Shown: positions 61,503 through 64,000 of the stretch, one piece after another
How the letters are laid out: every line of letters starts with the position of its first letter
How positions within the stretch are numbered: the stretch's first letter is position 1
Origin: Longispora sp047121295
GTDB taxonomy: Bacteria > Actinomycetota > Actinomycetes > Mycobacteriales > Micromonosporaceae
NCBI RefSeq assembly: GCF_047121295.1
Contig: NZ_CP139447.1
Span: 1,860,001-1,924,000, forward strand
Direction: 5' to 3'
DNA: 64,000 nucleotides
Program-made: the position numbers and the translations under genes
Notes under the pieces: generated by a model
What the model was told of the DNA's origin: nothing
Databases searched by the model: none
Seen by the model: only the letters and a program-made list of their open reading frames with translations

Positions 61503-62621
61503 ATGCGCCGCCCCCGCTCCCCGCTCGCCAGCCGCCGCCGCGCCCGGGGCCTCAGCCAGGAGACCCTGGCGGAGCGCCTCGGCGTCGACCGGTCCACAGT
61601 GGCCCGCTGGGAGGGCGCGCGGACGGCGCCGCAGCCGGCGTTCCGGCCCCGGCTGGCCGCCGAGCTGGGCTGGTCGACGGAGGAGCTGCACGCCGCCCTG
61701 GCCGAGGCGCCCCCGGCCCGGCCCGTCGGGGAGGAGGCCGTCCTCGACCTGCACGACGCCCTCTACGACCTGGCCCGGCGCTACGACACCGTCCCCTCGG
61801 CCCACCTGCTCGCCCCGGCCGTCGCCTGCCACCACGCCGCCGTCACCCTGGCCGGCGCCCCCGGCGACCCGGCCCTCGCGCCCCGGCTGCGCACCGCCGC
61901 CGCCGAGGCCGCGATCCTGCACGGCAGGGTGCTGTGGGACGCCTCGCTGCGCACCGACAACACCGGCCCGCCCGGGCTGTTCGCCGAGGCCGTCGCCTCC
62001 GCCCGCGCCGCCGGCGACCGGATCGCCGAGTGCCACGCCCTGCTCCGCACCTGCTACGTCGCGCTGTACGGCACGCACGACCCCGTCGCCGGCGCCGCCC
62101 ACGCCCAGAGGGCCGCGACCGTCGCCCGGCACAGCCCGGCCCTGCGCGCGCTCGCCCTGCTGCACGTCGCGGAGGCGCACGCGATGCTCGGCGAGGCCCG
62201 CGACTGCGACGCGACCCTCGACACCGCGCACGCCCTGCTCGCCGACCCCGACACCGACGACCCGGGCCGATTCCTCCTCGACCCGGCGCCGTTCCGCCGG
62301 CTCGCCGGGGCCGCCCACCTGCGGCTCGGCCGCCCGGCCACCGCCCGCGCGCTCCTCGACCGCGCCGCCGACGACCTGCCGCCGACAAAGACCACAACCC
62401 TCCTCCTGGGTACGCTCGCGCGCGCCCACGCCCACGAGGGCCACCTCGACGCGGCCGTCGCGACCCTGCACCGGGCCGCCGACCAGCTCGCCGCGCACCG
62501 GGGCGCGGCCGGCCTGCGCGCGGTCGGGGCGGCCATGGACGACCTGGCCCGGTGGCGCGCGGAGCCGAGCGTGGCGACCCTCCGCGACCACCTGAACACC
62601 ATCGGTGCCTGGCCGCGCTGA
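61503..62621 (+). CDS. XRE-family HTH regulator with TPR-like region
   Basis: 372 residues. The N-terminal helix-turn-helix (RRRARGLSQETLAERLGVD, STVARWEGARTAPQ) is of XRE type. The rest is helical with TPR-like repeats (ALRALALLHVAEAHAMLGEA, FRRLAGAAHLRLGRPATARA, LLGTLARAHAHEGHLDAAVA), as in regulators of secondary metabolism and differentiation in actinomycetes. ATG at 61503 is chosen since the HTH begins a few residues later. The short region upstream holds two CATGGCAG copies that could be operator half-sites. Targets unknown. Confidence 0.8.
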   Translation: MRRPRSPLASRRRARGLSQETLAERLGVDRSTVARWEGARTAPQPAFRPRLAAELGWSTEELHAALAEAPPARPVGEEAVLDLHDALYDLARRYDTVPSAHLLAPAVACHHAAVTLAGAPGDPALAPRLRTAAAEAAILHGRVLWDASLRTDNTGPPGLFAEAVASARAAGDRIAECHALLRTCYVALYGTHDPVAGAAHAQRAATVARHSPALRALALLHVAEAHAMLGEARDCDATLDTAHALLADPDTDDPGRFLLDPAPFRRLAGAAHLRLGRPATARALLDRAADDLPPTKTTTLLLGTLARAHAHEGHLDAAVATLHRAADQLAAHRGAAGLRAVGAAMDDLARWRAEPSVATLRDHLNTIGAWPR

Positions 62622-62823
62622 CCTGGGGCGCCCTACGCCGGCGGGCGTGACCGACCGCACATCCGTCGGGTCGCGGGGGAGGCCCACAATGCTCACCGCC
62701 GAGCGCGCCCTGCCTCCGCCGGGGCCGGGGCAGCGGGCAGGGTGTGCCGAAAACGTGCCACAACATGGGGGCGGCGTTCCCTGGTCGCCGAGAATGTCGG
62801 TGGCAGCGGGTAGCCTGCTCTGC

Positions 62824-63621
62824 GTGCTGACTGTCTCCACCGTGAATGTCAACGGCCTGCGCGCCGCCTCCGGCAAGGGCTACCTCGAATGGCTGGCCGC
62901 CACCAGCGCCGACGTCGTCTGCCTACAGGAGGTGCGCGCCGAGGCGCACCAGCTCGCCGACGAGGTCCGCGAGCCCGAGGGCTGGCACACGTTCTACGCG
63001 CCGGCCGCCGCCAAGGGCCGGGCCGGCGTGGCCGTGCTCACCCGCCGCGAGCCCTTCGAGCACCGGGTCGGTTTCGGCTCCACCGAGTTCGACGGCTCCG
63101 GCCGCTACCTCGAGGTGGACCTCCCCGGCGTCACGATCGCCAGCCTCTACCTGCCGTCCGGCGAGACCGGCACGGACCGCCAGGCGGAGAAGGAGCGCTT
63201 CATGGCCGAGTTCATCGACTACCTGGCCGCGCTGCGCAAGCGCGCCGAGTCCGACGGCCGCGAGGTGCTGGTCTGCGGCGACTGGAACATCGCGCACCGC
63301 GAGGCCGACCTGAAGAACTGGAAGACCAACCAGAAGACGGCCGGCTTCCTCCCGGAGGAGCGCGCCTGGCTGACCCGGCTGTACGACGAGGTGGGCTACG
63401 TGGACGTCGTCCGCGGCGTGCACCCGGACGGCCCGGGCCCCTACACCTGGTGGTCGTACCGGGGGAAGGCCTTCGACAACGACGCCGGCTGGCGCATCGA
63501 CTACCACGTGAGCACCCCGGGCCTCGCGTCCCGCGCGACGGCCGCCCGGGTGGAACGCGCGGACACCTACGAGGGCCGCTGGTCCGACCACGCCCCGGTC
63601 ACGGTGACCTACACCACATAG
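62824..63621 (+). CDS. xth: Exodeoxyribonuclease III
   Basis: 265 residues, the usual length of bacterial exonuclease III. The endonuclease/exonuclease/phosphatase fold shows STVNVNGLRAA at the N-terminus, the metal-binding VCLQEVRAE, the catalytic GDWNIAHREADLKN, and the C-terminal RIDYHVS and WSDHAPVTV motifs. It acts in base-excision repair at abasic sites and removes 3' blocks. GTG at 62824 gives the conserved N-terminus; an ATG at 62794 is also in frame. It converges on ung, another base-excision repair gene, with a strong terminator between them. Confidence 0.93.
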   Translation: MLTVSTVNVNGLRAASGKGYLEWLAATSADVVCLQEVRAEAHQLADEVREPEGWHTFYAPAAAKGRAGVAVLTRREPFEHRVGFGSTEFDGSGRYLEVDLPGVTIASLYLPSGETGTDRQAEKERFMAEFIDYLAALRKRAESDGREVLVCGDWNIAHREADLKNWKTNQKTAGFLPEERAWLTRLYDEVGYVDVVRGVHPDGPGPYTWWSYRGKAFDNDAGWRIDYHVSTPGLASRATAARVERADTYEGRWSDHAPVTVTYTT

Positions 63622-63690
63622 CCGCCCGGCCTGTGCCCTGTGCCTCGGGTTCCGGGCCCGGGCCACACGTCCGCGCCCCTGGGCAACGCC

Positions 63691-63729
63691 CCGGCCCGGG
63701 TCGCGGCCACACGCCGCGACCCGGGCCGG
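63691..63729. terminator. Bidirectional hairpin terminator
   Basis: CCGGCCCGGGTCGCGG (63691-63706) and CCGCGACCCGGGCCGG (63714-63729) form a 16-bp perfect stem with a 7-nt loop between the convergent xth and ung genes. Confidence 0.9.
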
Positions 63730-63745
63730 TCGTCTCACCCCAGGA

Positions 63746-64000
63746 TCAGGACGGCAGTGTCCAGTCGATCGGCTCGGCCCCCTGCGCGACCAGCAGCTCG
63801 TTGGCCCGGCTGAACGGCCGCGACCCGAAGAACCCCCGGTCGGCCGACATCGGGCTCGGGTGCACCGACTCCACGCACGGCGTCGACCCGAGCAGCGGCT
63901 TCAGGCCCTGCGCGTCGCGCCCCCACAGGATCGCCACCAGCGGCTTGTCCCGGGCGACGAGGGCCCGGATCGCCTGGTCGGTGACCTTCTCCCAGCCCTT
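63746..64000 (-). CDS. ung: Uracil-DNA glycosylase, C-terminal part (partial)
   Basis: About 84 C-terminal residues; the 5' end lies beyond the right edge. The visible sequence carries the family-1 UDG pattern: TDQAIRALVA, then VAILWGRDAQGLKPLL, then the catalytic-loop motif VHPSPMSADRGFFGSRPFS, ending DWTLP. The His of HPSP is the catalytic residue. It removes uracil from DNA and feeds the abasic site to exonuclease III-type enzymes such as the neighbouring gene product. Confidence 0.93.
   Translation of the reverse strand, partial: KGWEKVTDQAIRALVARDKPLVAILWGRDAQGLKPLLGSTPCVESVHPSPMSADRGFFGSRPFSRANELLVAQGAEPIDWTLPS

Overview
The window is very GC-rich with strongly biased third codon positions. 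It carries an SsgA-family sporulation/cell-division protein, a lysX-type lysyl-phosphatidylglycerol synthase fused to lysyl-tRNA synthetase, CGNR-type and LuxR-type regulators, a Zur-like box and a Gly-Cys-Val tRNA cluster. Together these point to a morphologically complex actinomycete. A Micromonosporales-like genome is my inference; no rRNA or other definitive marker is present.

Layout. 1-4.6 kb: end of a secreted or surface-type protein, a membrane-anchored Hsp70-like ATPase, tRNA-Val(CAC), a PGPGW membrane protein, an SsgA-like protein and a DUF6882-like protein. 4.6-5.0 kb: tRNA-Gly(GCC), tRNA-Cys(GCA) and tRNA-Val(GAC) behind one promoter. 4.93-21.87 kb: a 16.9-kb genomic island bounded by a 46-bp exact direct repeat of the tRNA-Val 3' half. 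A third, partial copy at 7.24 kb suggests two elements stacked in tandem. The first part holds an excisionase-like HTH protein and a DUF234-type ATPase. The second holds a giant secreted multidomain protein divergent from a 2.27-kilo-residue RHS polymorphic toxin (Hint domain plus NucA/NucB-like DNase tip), followed by a DUF2625 putative immunity gene. No integrase is visible.

22-32 kb is chromosomal backbone: a NarL/LuxR-type two-component pair, a DUF6326-like membrane protein, a PP2C-like protein, a SPOR-like small protein with an ATP-grasp protein, a CobW/MRF-like protein behind a Zur-type box, and a four-gene osmoprotectant ABC transporter (ATPase, two permeases, lipoprotein).

32.1-48.9 kb is the most unusual region. 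A SLATT 2TM protein is divergent from a caspase-family protease, which converges on a TPR-CHAT protease. A tightly coupled seven-gene operon follows: GrpE-like, lidless Hsp70, a FnIII-like helical protein, a zinc-ribbon GTPase, GAP1 (GTPase-associated protein 1), a membrane zinc-ribbon GTPase and a mini membrane protein. The two-protease plus SLATT block combined with chaperone and dual-GTPase/GAP1 genes looks like a regulated cell-death or conflict signalling island. The parts belong to recognised families; the joint role is inferred.

49-64 kb: a secreted beta-propeller-like protein, a CGNR regulator divergent from an alpha/beta hydrolase and an NAD(P)-binding protein with a repeated operator, a TSUP transporter, a class I terpene-synthase-like protein, a secreted protein of unknown function, lysX (start codon in the loop of a perfect inverted repeat), a fused secDF, an XRE-TPR regulator, exodeoxyribonuclease III and the 3' end of ung. 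Several genes here carry in-frame Gly/Pro/Arg-rich insertions, which seems to be a habit of this genome.
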